NCBI GenBank assembly: GCA_036525535.1
Contig: DATDAH010000199.1
Location: forward strand, 1 to 64,000
From: DATDAH01 sp036525535
GTDB lineage: Bacteria; Actinomycetota; Acidimicrobiia; Acidimicrobiales; DATDAH01
Reading direction: 5' to 3'
DNA: 64,000 bases
Made by a program: the position numbers and the translations under genes. The notes under the pieces were generated by a model. The model was given only the letters and a program-made list of their open reading frames with translations, searched no databases and had not been told where the DNA came from. Positions 33,427 through 42,032 of the stretch are shown here, piece after piece (positions within the stretch are counted from its first letter, which is position 1; every line of letters begins with the position of its first letter).

Positions 33427-34686
33427 TCAGTCGAGGAAGCCGTCGCACTCCCCGGTGCTGAGCGACTCGACGATGTCGACCGAACCACCGAGGAGCGTGC
33501 TGACCGCATCGTCGTCGAACGCCTCCGGCCCGGCGTCGACCATGGTGTTGAGATCGGCCAGGAACTGCTCGGCGGTCGCCTGGGAGGCCTCATCGAACAG
33601 CCCGAAGTCCGGCTGTCCGGCGCTGACCACCCCCAGCATGGAGACGGCGTCGTCGTAGGTCGCCGGAGGCGCCGTGCCGTCGTACTCCGGCGGGTCGTCG
33701 GTGGACGTCATGTCCCGGGTCAGCGCCTCGGCGGTCAGGATCTGCTGGTCCAGCTTGTCGAAGTCGAGGTTGGACAGGTCGTCCTGGGACGTGTGGTAGC
33801 AGGGCGTGTTGGCGTCGGTGAAGAAGACGATGGGCACGCCGGCGTTCGCGAAGTTGGCGTGGTCGCTGCGGCCCTGCCCGAAGAGGAGGCTGAGGGCGAG
33901 GGTGTCCAGCGACGAGGCTTCGGTGGCCGCGGTCGTGGCCGCGACGAGGTTCGGCCCCCCGGTCTCGGCCCCGACGACGACGGTGGTGTCGGCCAGGGCC
34001 GGGCTCAGGTTCGAGCCCTGGATGTCCCAGTTCAAGTAGGCGACGGTGTCGTCCAGCGGGACGGCCGGATCGGCGATGTAGGCCGCCGAACCGAGCAGGC
34101 CGTCCTCCTCGGCGTCCCACAGGGCCAGGATCACCGTGCGGGGCGGCGGCTCGGGCTCCGCCGCCAGCAGGCGGCCCACCTCGAGGACGGTGGCCACGCC
34201 GGACGCGTCGTCGCCGGCGCCGTTGCAGATGTCGTCGCCGGGGGTGTCGCTCGGGCAGTCCGAGCCGAGGTGGTCGTAGTGGGCGCCCAGGACGACGTAC
34301 TCGTCGGCCCGGTCGCCACCGAGGATCTGTCCGATGAGGTTGGTGCCCTCGGCGAACGGGTAGCCGTACCCGTCGAGGGTGTCGCCGTCCACCGGCTCGG
34401 TGAACTGGCCCAGCTGCTCGACGAGGAAGTCTTGGGCGAGGACCGATCCGTCGGTCTGGTTGTCCCGACCTCCCATCTCGTCGCCGGCCAGAGCCTCGAC
34501 GATGCCCTGGACCCGCTCGGCGTCGACGCCCGCCGCGGCCGTCGTGGTGGTGGTGGTGTCATCCGCGGCCGTCGTCTCGTCGGCGGGGGCGGCGTCGTCA
34601 CCGCTGTCGTCCGAGCTGCAGGCCGCCCCCGCCAGCAGCACCGTCACCAGCAGTGCCGCCGTCCGCGTCCGCCGGATCCTCGTCAT
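33427..34686 (-). CDS. Secreted lipoprotein M28-family metallopeptidase
   Basis: This 419-residue protein has a signal peptide and lipobox (AGAAC at about 19-23), then a Thr/Asp-rich linker. The M28 di-zinc motifs are visible: GAHYDH, NGAGDDASG, WDAEEDGLLGS and a distal CYHTSQDD. Family members are aminopeptidases or glutaminyl-cyclase relatives. The last 80 residues form an acidic helical appendix not needed for catalysis. It stands alone between TlpA and a structured gap. Confidence 0.9.
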   Translation of the reverse strand: MTRIRRTRTAALLVTVLLAGAACSSDDSGDDAAPADETTAADDTTTTTTAAAGVDAERVQGIVEALAGDEMGGRDNQTDGSVLAQDFLVEQLGQFTEPVDGDTLDGYGYPFAEGTNLIGQILGGDRADEYVVLGAHYDHLGSDCPSDTPGDDICNGAGDDASGVATVLEVGRLLAAEPEPPPRTVILALWDAEEDGLLGSAAYIADPAVPLDDTVAYLNWDIQGSNLSPALADTTVVVGAETGGPNLVAATTAATEASSLDTLALSLLFGQGRSDHANFANAGVPIVFFTDANTPCYHTSQDDLSNLDFDKLDQQILTAEALTRDMTSTDDPPEYDGTAPPATYDDAVSMLGVVSAGQPDFGLFDEASQATAEQFLADLNTMVDAGPEAFDDDAVSTLLGGSVDIVESLSTGECDGFLD

Positions 34687-34710
34687 GGCGTGAACCTAGG
34701 CCACCGGGCA

Positions 34711-34771
34711 GACGGGGGTTCGCAGTCCGTCGTGGTGGGGGGATCCCCACGACGGCCACGTCACCCCCGTC
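34711..34771. terminator. Nested inverted repeats after whiB
   Basis: An outer nine-base stem (34711-34719 with 34763-34771) encloses an inner nine-base stem (34727-34735 with 34747-34755), whose loop itself contains GGGGATCCCC. The element lies between the whiB stop and the M28 start, both on the minus strand, and probably ends whiB transcription. There is no U-tract, so an operator for the peptidase gene cannot be excluded. Confidence 0.5.
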
Positions 34772-34787
34772 CGCCGGCAGGTGGCGA

Positions 34788-35153
34788 TCAGGCGGCCCCG
34801 ACGGCGGCGCCGACGGTCTCCCGCAGCGCCTCCGGGATCGGGATCACCGGGAGCTGGTCCTCGGGCCGCGGATGCTTGGGCGGACGACCCCGGCGCCGCT
34901 TGTTGGCCAGGATCCGACCGTTGAGGATCAGCTGCCCGCCCCAGACGCCCCACGGCTCGCGCCGCTCGAGCGCGCCGGACAGGCACGGCTCGATCACCGG
35001 GCACTCGGCGCAGATGCGCTTGGCCCGGGCGATGTCCTGGAGCTCCTCGGAGAAGAAGAGGTGGGTCAGGGCGCCACTGCCGTCACGGCAGCGGGCCTTG
35101 GCCTCCCAGCTCTTCGGCTCCTCGTCGATGACTGTGGGTAAGGCGGCGAGCAT
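34788..35153 (-). CDS. WhiB-family iron-sulfur transcription factor
   Basis: This 121-residue protein has the four cluster-binding cysteines C22, C48, C51 and C57 (C-x25-C-x2-C-x5-C), the turn GVWGG and a basic DNA-binding tail KRRRGRPPKHP. Wbl proteins bind an oxygen- and NO-sensitive [4Fe-4S] cluster and act with the primary sigma factor. Subclass cannot be fixed by eye; the RRRGRPPK tail recalls WhiB2-like members. A long upstream gap holds its promoter and the terminator of the small gene beyond. Confidence 0.92.
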   Translation of the reverse strand: MLAALPTVIDEEPKSWEAKARCRDGSGALTHLFFSEELQDIARAKRICAECPVIEPCLSGALERREPWGVWGGQLILNGRILANKRRRGRPPKHPRPEDQLPVIPIPEALRETVGAAVGAA

Positions 35154-35225
35154 CGGATTCCCCTTCTCGTGATGTTCGTCTTTGGTGGATGGGCGGTCGC
35201 TGGTGGATGGGGGTCTCGGGGCGGC

Positions 35226-35265
35226 CGAAAAACCAAGAAAGCCGCCGGGATCTTCCCGACGGCTT
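35226..35265 (-). terminator. Rho-independent terminator of the 65-aa gene
   Basis: On the minus strand a twelve-base stem (35254-35265 with 35239-35250, one mismatch) with a three-base loop is followed by TTTCTTGGTTTTT, a real U-rich tail and rare in this GC-rich window. It lies 26 bases after the stop of the 65-codon gene, supporting that gene as transcribed and separate from whiB. Confidence 0.8.
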
Positions 35266-35291
35266 CTGGAGTTCGATCCTCGATGTCCCTG

Positions 35292-35489
35292 TCAGGGGGA
35301 GGAGCGCTCCTTCAGCCGGCGGGCGGTGAGAAAGCCGTTGCCGTCGTGCATCCGAACTCGAATCGCCTGCTTGGCGGCGAGAGCGGAATACACGGTGGTG
35401 CACGGCTGCCAGGTCGACACGGACGCAGACGAGCGCGCGCCGACGGCGGCAGCGGGGCTGCTCACCTGGTTCGTCGCGTAGTCACTCAT
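35292..35489 (-). CDS. Small protein of unknown function upstream of whiB
   Basis: This 65-residue protein starts MSDYATNQVSSP, has a Ser/Ala-rich first half, a single Cys and a basic second half (IRVRMHDGNGFLTARRLKER). It has no membrane segment and no recognised family. Evidence that it is real: an ATG with AAGGA about nine bases upstream, a U-tailed terminator after the stop, and a relatively AT-rich promoter region before it. Codon composition is less GC3-extreme than its neighbours. It may be regulatory or nucleic-acid binding, but this is guesswork. Confidence 0.55.
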   Translation of the reverse strand: MSDYATNQVSSPAAAVGARSSASVSTWQPCTTVYSALAAKQAIRVRMHDGNGFLTARRLKERSSP

Positions 35490-35600
35490 CGGGATTGTCC
35501 TTCATGCCTGGTCTTCGGGCTGGGCCAGCAAAGCACGGTGTGCTCGGGGCCGTCAACGTATTTATCGGCAACGGTTTCCGTAAGCGTACGTTTCCGGTCT
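35490..35600. promoter_or_regulatory. AT-richer divergent promoter region with GGAAAC repeats
   Basis: This gap between the 65-aa gene and the thioesterase gene has two GGAAAC repeats (minus strand) 16 bases apart, flanking a CGTACG core within the near-palindrome AAGCGTACGTTT (35582-35593). TACGTT (35587-35592) lies 14 bases before the thioesterase GTG and may be its -10. TAAATA on the minus strand near 35557-35562 is a possible -10 for the small gene. One bound regulator could control both directions. Confidence 0.4.
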
Positions 35601-36338
35601 GTGCGCTTCCTGCCTCCGCCGTCCGAGAGCCGGGCCTTCACCCACGACGCGCGGGTCCGGCTGGGCGACGTCAGCCCGAAGGGTCGGCTCCGCCTGGACG
35701 GGATCGCGAAGGCCATGCAGGACGTGGCCACTGATGACGCCCTCGACGGCTCGCCGGGGGAGGACGCGGGCTGGGTGGTGCGGCGCACGACCATGGAGGT
35801 CGGGGCGTGGCCCCGGTACCGGGAGGATCTCGCGGTGACCACCTGGTGCTCCGGGTACGGCCGTCGCTGGGCCGTGCGGAGGACGACACTGGCCGGGGCC
35901 GACGGCGGTCAGGTGGAGACCGAGGCGCTCTGGATCCATGTCGACCCGGCGACCGGTCGCCCCACGCCGATGACGCCGGCCTTCTTCGCGGTCTGGGGCC
36001 GCGGGGTGACCGACACCTCGGTCCGGGCCAAGCTCCGCCTGCCCGACCGCCCCGAGGGTGAGGCGTCGCCCTGGCCTCTCCGCTTCAGTGACTTCGACGG
36101 TCTGGCCCACGTCAACAACGCCGCCTACTGGCTGCCCGCCGAGGAGCACCTGGCCGGGCGAACGGACCTGCAGGCGCCCCTCCGAGCCGAGATCGAGTAC
36201 CGGGAGGGTGTCGTCCGGGGCGAGGACGTCACCCTGGTCACGGCCGATGACGACGAAGGGTTCCTGCAGTGGTGGCTGGTCGACGGCCTGGTCCGGTCGT
36301 CGATCCGGGTGGGCCAGGTCGGTCAGTCGACGGTGTAG
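35601..36338 (+). CDS. Acyl-ACP thioesterase-like protein
   Basis: This 245-residue protein has two hot-dog domains. The first has FTHDARVRLGDVSPKGRLRLDGIAKAMQD (beginning shown in part), the second DFDGLAHVNNAAYWLPAEE, the latter carrying the Asn/His pattern of FatA/FatB-type acyl-ACP thioesterases. Such enzymes release fatty acids from ACP. The GTG at 35601 is the first start in the conserved frame, with a leaderless-type promoter. The gene overlaps the convergent MBL gene by 16 bases. Confidence 0.8.
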   Translation: MRFLPPPSESRAFTHDARVRLGDVSPKGRLRLDGIAKAMQDVATDDALDGSPGEDAGWVVRRTTMEVGAWPRYREDLAVTTWCSGYGRRWAVRRTTLAGADGGQVETEALWIHVDPATGRPTPMTPAFFAVWGRGVTDTSVRAKLRLPDRPEGEASPWPLRFSDFDGLAHVNNAAYWLPAEEHLAGRTDLQAPLRAEIEYREGVVRGEDVTLVTADDDEGFLQWWLVDGLVRSSIRVGQVGQSTV

Positions 36339-37384
36339 TGCAGGAGGCCGTCGTCCCAGCGGCTCTCGGCCTGGCCCGCCAGGCGAAGGTGCTCGAGGTG
36401 GGCGTAGGTCTCGGCCTCGGCCATGTGGCCCCAGGCCCGCTCGCTGAAGAGCTCCTTCGTCAAGACCTCCACGTTGGCCTCGCCGACGGCGTGGGAGATC
36501 TCGGTCAGCTTCGCCAGTCGCTCCTCGTGGTGGCCCTTGATCGCGCCCACCCGCTCCTGGAGGTTGGTGAACGGGTGGCCGTGGGCGGGCAGCGAGGTGC
36601 CGACGCCGTCGAGCGCGGCGACCTTGTCCAACGAGTGCACGAAGTCGGCCAGGGGGTCCGCGGTCACCGATCCGAGGCCGGAGATGTGGGGGGTGATGCT
36701 GGGCAGGACGTGGTCACCGGTCAGGAGGACGCCGTCGTCGGGGTCGAAAAGGCAGAGGTGGTCGGCGGTGTGGCCCGGTGTGTGCACGGCGACGAACTCG
36801 CGGGAGCCGAGGCGGATCGGCTCGCCGTCGGCCAGTCGCCGGTTGGGGCGGGGGGCCATGAAGTAGCGCCGGGCCATGCGCCGCTTGACCTTCCCGACGG
36901 GCCCGACACCGGGGAGCGGGGGCCGGGGCATCTCACCGCCCCACGGGTTGGTCATGTCGAAGCGGTCCCGGAGGCGGTCGATGGCGGCGGCGTCGTTCGC
37001 CGCGCTGCGGTCGTCGGGGGACTCGACCAGGTCGGGCTCGAGGATGTCGAAGAAGGTGCGGAAGTCGGTGGCGGCCACCATCTCAGCGTCGGCCTCGCGG
37101 CGCAGCTTCTCGGCGCTGCCGAAGTGGTCCGGGTGGGAGTGGGTGACCACGACGGTGTGGACATCGGACACCTTGGCCCCGGCCTGACGCAGGCGGTCCT
37201 TGATCGCCTTCCAGGTGGACGGCCCCGGGAGGCCGGGATCCATGGCGGTCCAGCCCTGATCGTCTTCCAGCAGGTACATGTTCACGTGGCCCAGCCCCGT
37301 GAAGTTGATCGGGATCTGGGCCCGCAGGATCCCGGGGGCGACCTCGGTCACCTCGGGCTGGGCCTCCTCCTGCTCCTGGCGCAT
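36323..37384 (-). CDS. MBL-fold metallo-hydrolase
   Basis: This 353-residue protein has the metallo-beta-lactamase fold with THSHPDHFGS (H82, H84, D86, H87), later HTPGHTADH and GDHVLP supplying the remaining metal ligands, and a C-terminal helical domain of about 100 residues (ERAWGHMAEAETYAHL). Related proteins include glyoxalase II/LACTB2-like hydrolases acting on thioesters or RNA. The ATG at 37384 sits just after a 24-base dyad that could be its operator. Confidence 0.88.
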   Translation of the reverse strand: MRQEQEEAQPEVTEVAPGILRAQIPINFTGLGHVNMYLLEDDQGWTAMDPGLPGPSTWKAIKDRLRQAGAKVSDVHTVVVTHSHPDHFGSAEKLRREADAEMVAATDFRTFFDILEPDLVESPDDRSAANDAAAIDRLRDRFDMTNPWGGEMPRPPLPGVGPVGKVKRRMARRYFMAPRPNRRLADGEPIRLGSREFVAVHTPGHTADHLCLFDPDDGVLLTGDHVLPSITPHISGLGSVTADPLADFVHSLDKVAALDGVGTSLPAHGHPFTNLQERVGAIKGHHEERLAKLTEISHAVGEANVEVLTKELFSERAWGHMAEAETYAHLEHLRLAGQAESRWDDGLLHYTVD

Positions 37385-37396
37385 CAACGGGCGACC

Positions 37397-37420
37397 GTAC
37401 TTGACCGTGCGGTCAAGTAC
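37397..37420. promoter_or_regulatory. 24-base dyad, candidate repressor operator
   Basis: GTACTTGACCG and CGGTCAAGTAC are perfect inverted 11-base arms separated by only TG. This shape resembles TetR/AcrR-type operators more than a hairpin terminator, because a two-base loop is sterically poor. It lies 13 bases upstream of the MBL start and eight bases after the orn stop. It contains TTGACC, a good -35 on the plus strand only. Confidence 0.55.
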
Positions 37421-37427
37421 GCGCGGG

Positions 37428-37967
<540 letters not shown>

Positions 37968-37989
37968 CGGAGGGACTGTACGGGCGGCT

Positions 37990-37995
37990 TACGCT
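37990..37995 (+). promoter_or_regulatory. Candidate -10 element of dut
   Basis: TACGCT begins 13 bases before the dut GTG, the leaderless spacing repeated in this window. No clear -35 is visible. Confidence 0.4.
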
Positions 37996-38002
37996 GCGCG
38001 CC

Positions 38003-38437
38003 GTGCTCGAGGTCCCGCTCGTCCGTCTCGACCCCGACCTCGCCGCTCCCGCGTACGCCCGGGAGGGTGACGCCGGGGCCGACCTCGTCGCCCGCGACGA
38101 CCACGACCTGGCGCCGGGCGGGGGCCGGGCCCGGGTGTCGACCGGGGTGTCCGTCGCCATCCCGGTGGGCTACGCCGGCTTCGTCCTCCCGCGCAGCGGC
38201 CTGGCCCTGCGCCACGGGGTCACCTGCCTGAACACCCCGGGCTTGATCGACGCCGGCTACCGGGGCGAGCTCCAGGTCCTCCTCGTCAACACGGACCCGA
38301 ACGAAGCGTTCACCGTCCGCCGGGGCGAGCGCATCGCCCAGTTGGTGATCATGAAGGTCGAGCAGGCCGCCTTCGCTGTGGTCGACGCCCACGAGGCCAC
38401 GCCCCGGGGCGCGGGCGGCTGGGGCTCGACCGGCTAA
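38003..38437 (+). CDS. dut: dUTP diphosphatase
   Basis: This 144-residue trimeric dUTPase has all five motifs: EGDAGADL (I), PRSGLAL (II), NTPGLIDAGYRGEL (III, with the catalytic Asp and base-stacking Tyr), RRGERIAQLV (IV) and the C-terminal RGAGGWGSTG (V). It hydrolyses dUTP to dUMP, preventing uracil incorporation. The stop overlaps the convergent regulator gene by four bases. Confidence 0.97.
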   Translation: MLEVPLVRLDPDLAAPAYAREGDAGADLVARDDHDLAPGGGRARVSTGVSVAIPVGYAGFVLPRSGLALRHGVTCLNTPGLIDAGYRGELQVLLVNTDPNEAFTVRRGERIAQLVIMKVEQAAFAVVDAHEATPRGAGGWGSTG

Positions 38438-38790
38438 ACGACGTGCTTCTTGGTGAGGCGGACCCGGCCGGCGGTGAGGTCGAGATCGGCGCGGTCGACC
38501 AGAGCGGTGACAAGGGTGTGGAAGCGGCTGACCGCCTCGGGCGGCCGGTCGGAGGCGCCGTCGACGACGATGGTGACCTCGCCGTCGTCGATGCGGTAGT
38601 GCAGGTCGACGGCGGCGTCGGGATCGTCGTCGTCGATCAGGGCGATGATCGCCTCGTCGATGGCCAGACGCAGGTCCTCCACCTCGCGGTAGGTGAAACC
38701 GTGGCGCCGGGCGATGGCCGCGGTGGTCACCCGCGCGACCCGGCCGTAGCCGGTGCCGGCGGGGAGACGGAGCCGGACCGCGTCAGCCAT
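38434..38790 (-). CDS. Short RsbW-like ATPase-fold protein
   Basis: This 118-residue protein has the N-box-like EVEDLRLAIDEAI (about 35-47) of GHKL/RsbW anti-sigma kinases, followed by beta strands, but the usual glycine-rich G1/G2 boxes are not evident. It may be a degenerate anti-sigma factor or binding partner without kinase activity. The ATG at 38790 is used. It lies 22 bases downstream of the DNA ligase gene on the same strand. Confidence 0.6.
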   Translation of the reverse strand: MADAVRLRLPAGTGYGRVARVTTAAIARRHGFTYREVEDLRLAIDEAIIALIDDDDPDAAVDLHYRIDDGEVTIVVDGASDRPPEAVSRFHTLVTALVDRADLDLTAGRVRLTKKHVV

Positions 38791-38812
38791 CAGCCGCAGT
38801 GTCGCACGGGTG

Positions 38813-39748
38813 TCACGGCTCCCGGACGACGTCGGCGGGGTCCTTGTCCTCCCGCTCGTGCAGGTACGCGGGGTGGCGGAGGCGGCCGTCGACGGTCCAC
38901 TCACCGAACTCGACCTGGACGACCAGGTCGGGGCGGACGAAGCGGGCCTGGCGCCGGGCCGGCGTGGGCAGCTCGTCGACGAAGGGCGACGTGTCGATGG
39001 CCCGATCGTCCAGCCGAGGCTGGAGGCGACGGAGCTCGGCCCCGGTGAAGCCGGTGCCGACACGGCCGGCGTAGCGCAGGCCCTCGCCGTCCCGGTAGCC
39101 CACGAGGAGGGCTCCCAGCGAGCCCGCCCGGTTGCCCTCGCCCGGCAGCCAACCGCCCACGACGAACTCCTGCGCCCGCCGGATCTTGACCTTGCGCCAG
39201 GCGGGGGAGCGCTTGCCCGACAGGTAGGGGCTGTCGACCCGCTTGGCGACCAGCCCCTCGAGCCCGTTGGCCCTGGCCTGCTCGAAGAGGACGGCGCCGT
39301 CCCCCACGAGGTGGGTGGGGACCAGCCAACCCTCGCCGTCCTCGACCAGGTCGGCCAGCAGGCGCCTTCGGTCGAGGTAGGCGAGGGCCGTGACATCGTT
39401 GCCGTCGAGCCACAGGAGGTCGAAGACGATGAACGTGACGGCGTCCTCGTGCCGCTGCAGGCGACCGAAGTCGGAGCGGCCGTTCTCATCGAGCACGACC
39501 ACCTCGCCGTCGAGCACGGCGGGGCGCCCCACGGCGTCGGCCAGGCCGGCGAGCTCCGGGTACCGGGGGACCGCGTCGTGGCCCCTGGTCGTCTGCAGGC
39601 GCAGGGGAGTGGCCGCACCGGGGTCGACGTAGGCCAGCAGGCGCATGCCGTCCCACTTGATCTCGAAGGCCCATCCCCCGTCGTCCTCGGGCAGCAGGGT
39701 GCCGTTGACCGCCTTCATGGGCAGGAGGCCCGACGGGAAGGTCGTCAT
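38813..39748 (-). CDS. ATP-dependent DNA ligase, LigC/LigD-domain type
   Basis: This 311-residue ligase has the nucleotidyl-transfer lysine K31 in FEIKWDGMR, then LDGEVVVLDENG (motif III region), EGLVAKRVDSPY (motif IV) and WRKVKIRR (motif V), followed by an OB-fold domain. The length fits a stand-alone LigC or the ligase part of LigD, which seal breaks in repair including end-joining. No Ku or polymerase domain is present here. The ATG overlaps the ROK kinase stop (ATGA). Confidence 0.92.
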   Translation of the reverse strand: MTTFPSGLLPMKAVNGTLLPEDDGGWAFEIKWDGMRLLAYVDPGAATPLRLQTTRGHDAVPRYPELAGLADAVGRPAVLDGEVVVLDENGRSDFGRLQRHEDAVTFIVFDLLWLDGNDVTALAYLDRRRLLADLVEDGEGWLVPTHLVGDGAVLFEQARANGLEGLVAKRVDSPYLSGKRSPAWRKVKIRRAQEFVVGGWLPGEGNRAGSLGALLVGYRDGEGLRYAGRVGTGFTGAELRRLQPRLDDRAIDTSPFVDELPTPARRQARFVRPDLVVQVEFGEWTVDGRLRHPAYLHEREDKDPADVVREP

Positions 39749-40626
39749 CCCGGGATGCGGCCGAGGGCCCGCCAGCCCACGGCGGCGGCGCCGAGCAGGG
39801 GACCGTCGGCGCCCAACCCACCCGGGCGGATGACGGTGTTCCGGCTGAACTCGAGCCGGCACCGGTCGTCGATCTCGGCCTGCGCCGCGCCGAAGAAGTC
39901 CTCGCCGTAGCCCAGGGCGACCGAGCCGGCCACGACCACGAGCGGCAGGTCGAGGAGGTTGGCCACCGAGGCCACGGCCCGGCCCACCAGCCGGCCGGTG
40001 CGCCGGCGCACGGTGAGATCGGCTTCGGCGGGGGGGCGGCCGGTCGCCCGGGCGATGGCCGTGCCGGACGCCTCCGCCTCGAGGCAGCCCCGGGCCCCGC
40101 AGCCGCACAGGGCGCCGTCGGGCTCGACCATGACGTGGCCGATGTGGCCGGCGTTGCCGTCGGCTCCGTCGAGGAGGCGGCCGTCCAGTACGACCCCGCC
40201 CCCTACGCCGGTCGACACCACCATGGCCAGGTAGTCCCGGGCTCCGGCGGCGGCACCCAGCCAGCCCTCCCCGAGGGCGAGGGCCTTCGCGTCGCCGTCG
40301 ATGGTGGTGGCCAGGCCGGTGTGGGCCCGCAACCGGTCGAGGAGCGGGAAGTCCCGCCAGGCCTCGATGTTCAGCGGGGAGACGCTGGCGCCACCACCGG
40401 TCATCGGCCCGCCGGAGCCGACGCCACAAGCGACGAGGGCGTCGGTCGGCTGGGCGCCGGCCACCACCTCGTCGATCAGGCCGGCCAGAGTGGCGAACAG
40501 TGCGTCACCGTGGGTCTCGTCGCCGGTGGGTCGGGTGGCGCGGGCCGCGACGGTCCCGTACTCGTCGACCAGCCCACAGGCCAGCTTCGTTCCGCCGATG
40601 TCGATGGCCAGCACCCGGTCGCCCAC
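39745..40626 (-). CDS. ROK-family sugar kinase
   Basis: This 293-residue protein has the ATP-binding DIGGTK (9-14), catalytic Asp in TIDGDAKA, and the ROK zinc motif GHIGHVMVEPDG followed by CGCGARGCLEA. It is most likely a glucokinase or N-acetylhexosamine kinase. There is no N-terminal HTH, so it is an enzyme rather than a NagC-type repressor. It is coupled to the DNA ligase gene. Confidence 0.9.
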   Translation of the reverse strand: MGDRVLAIDIGGTKLACGLVDEYGTVAARATRPTGDETHGDALFATLAGLIDEVVAGAQPTDALVACGVGSGGPMTGGGASVSPLNIEAWRDFPLLDRLRAHTGLATTIDGDAKALALGEGWLGAAAGARDYLAMVVSTGVGGGVVLDGRLLDGADGNAGHIGHVMVEPDGALCGCGARGCLEAEASGTAIARATGRPPAEADLTVRRRTGRLVGRAVASVANLLDLPLVVVAGSVALGYGEDFFGAAQAEIDDRCRLEFSRNTVIRPGGLGADGPLLGAAAVGWRALGRIPG

Positions 40627-40652
40627 GGCTCAAGTGTGGGCGATTTCGGCCG

Positions 40653-41528
40653 CTAGCGGTCCGATCCGGCCTCCACCGCCGCCAGAGCGGCGATGGCGAC
40701 CTCGATCTGCTCGTCGTCCGGGGGCCGGGTGGTCATGGCCTGCAGGGCCAGCCCGGGGGCGGTGAGGACGGCGACGACCTTGCTGTCGGGCCGGCGCTTG
40801 GCCAGCTTCAGCACCTCGTAGGCCAGGCCGGCGACCAGGGGCAGACCGAGCAGACGGGACGCGATCAGGACCGGCCACGAGGCGTCCCCGACGAAGCTGA
40901 ACACCACGATGGCCACGACGACCACGAGAAGCAGGAAGTCCGTTCCGCAGCGGGCGTGACGGACGCTGAACGGGCGGACGCCCTCGACGGTCAGGTCGGC
41001 GCCGTGCTCGTGGGCCGAGATGACCATGTGCTCGGCGCCGTGATAGGCGAAGGTGCGGGCGATGCCGGGCGAGCGACCGATGAGCAGGAGGTAGCCGCCG
41101 AACAAGGCGAGCCGCAGCGCGGCCTCGACCGTGGTGAAGACGGCGCCCTCGAAGCCCAGGGCCCGGGACATGGCCGCGGGGACCACGGCGAAGATGGTGG
41201 CGAAGATCAGCAGGGCGGTGGCCGTGGTGATGGCCAGCGAGCGGTTGGTGATCTCGGCGTCCTCGTCCGGGTCGGCCACCTGTGCCGACCACTTCAGGGC
41301 CCGGAGCCCGACCATGATCGTCTCGACCATGGCCACGGCCCCCCGGACGATCGGCACGTTGTCGGTGCGCCGGGCCCAGGTGGGTACCGCGGCGCCCGTG
41401 GTGACGATCTCACCGTCGGGGCGACGAGCCGCGGCCCCCCAGCGCGTGCCGGCCCGCATCATCACCCCTTCGATCAGGGCCTGACCGCCCACGCTGAGCT
41501 CGATCGACTGGTCCGCTCCGGGCATCAT
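40653..41528 (-). CDS. DUF1385 membrane protein
   Basis: This 291-residue protein has VGGQALIEGVMMR at 13-25, the diagnostic opening of DUF1385 (YqhQ-like) proteins, then RGAVAMVETIMVGLRAL, several membrane helices and the conserved YHGAEHMVI and RCGTDFLLLV motifs, which suggest metal binding. Function is unknown. Two adjacent ATG codons (41528, 41525) are both possible starts. It diverges from the ribonuclease gene. Confidence 0.88.
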   Translation of the reverse strand: MMPGADQSIELSVGGQALIEGVMMRAGTRWGAAARRPDGEIVTTGAAVPTWARRTDNVPIVRGAVAMVETIMVGLRALKWSAQVADPDEDAEITNRSLAITTATALLIFATIFAVVPAAMSRALGFEGAVFTTVEAALRLALFGGYLLLIGRSPGIARTFAYHGAEHMVISAHEHGADLTVEGVRPFSVRHARCGTDFLLLVVVVAIVVFSFVGDASWPVLIASRLLGLPLVAGLAYEVLKLAKRRPDSKVVAVLTAPGLALQAMTTRPPDDEQIEVAIAALAAVEAGSDR

Positions 41529-41569
41529 CCCCCCGTCGGCGGGGAGGGGGCCGGCCTTGAGGGGCCCGG

Positions 41570-41575
41570 TAGGTT
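41570..41575 (+). promoter_or_regulatory. Candidate -10 element of the ribonuclease-barstar pair
   Basis: TAGGTT starts 13 bases before the ribonuclease GTG, matching the leaderless pattern. The two genes would form one transcript. Confidence 0.4.
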
Positions 41576-41582
41576 CCCGCCC

Positions 41583-42032
41583 GTGAACCGTCGCTCCCGG
41601 TCCCGCGTGGTGGCGGTCCTGCTGGCGGGGACGCTGGTCCTGACCCTGGTCGGCGGCCTGCTGTCGGCCACGGGCAACCAGACACCCACGGGCGACGACG
41701 CGACAACACCGAGCACCGTGTCCGCCCCCCCGGTCACCCAGGCCAGCGACCTGCCGCCGATCGCGTACAGCGAGCTGCCGACAGAGGGCCAGAACACCCT
41801 GCAGCTGATCGGGGCAGGCGGGCCCTACCCGTATGACCGGGACGGGGTGGTCTTCGAGAACCGCGAAGGCCTGCTCCCGGAAGAGCCCCAGGGCTATTAC
41901 CAGGAGTACACCGTGCCCACGCCTGGTGAGAGTGGCCGAGGTGCTCGTCGTATCATCGTGGGGGGTGACCGGGTGGTGGCGTACTACACCGACGACCACT
42001 ACGAGAGCTTCCGCGAAGTCGTCAGTGGCTGA
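41583..42032 (+). CDS. Secreted guanyl-specific ribonuclease, RNase Sa-like
   Basis: This 149-residue protein has a signal/anchor helix (about 9-27) and a Thr/Pro-rich linker, then the microbial RNase fold: GAGGPYPYDRDGVVFENREG, YYQEYTVPTP (E108), GARRIIVGG (R122/R123) and YYTDDHYESF (H139). These match the Glu-Arg-His catalytic set of RNase Sa from Streptomyces. It is secreted or surface-held. The barstar gene overlaps it by eight bases, giving immunity to the producer. Confidence 0.9.
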   Translation: MNRRSRSRVVAVLLAGTLVLTLVGGLLSATGNQTPTGDDATTPSTVSAPPVTQASDLPPIAYSELPTEGQNTLQLIGAGGPYPYDRDGVVFENREGLLPEEPQGYYQEYTVPTPGESGRGARRIIVGGDRVVAYYTDDHYESFREVVSG

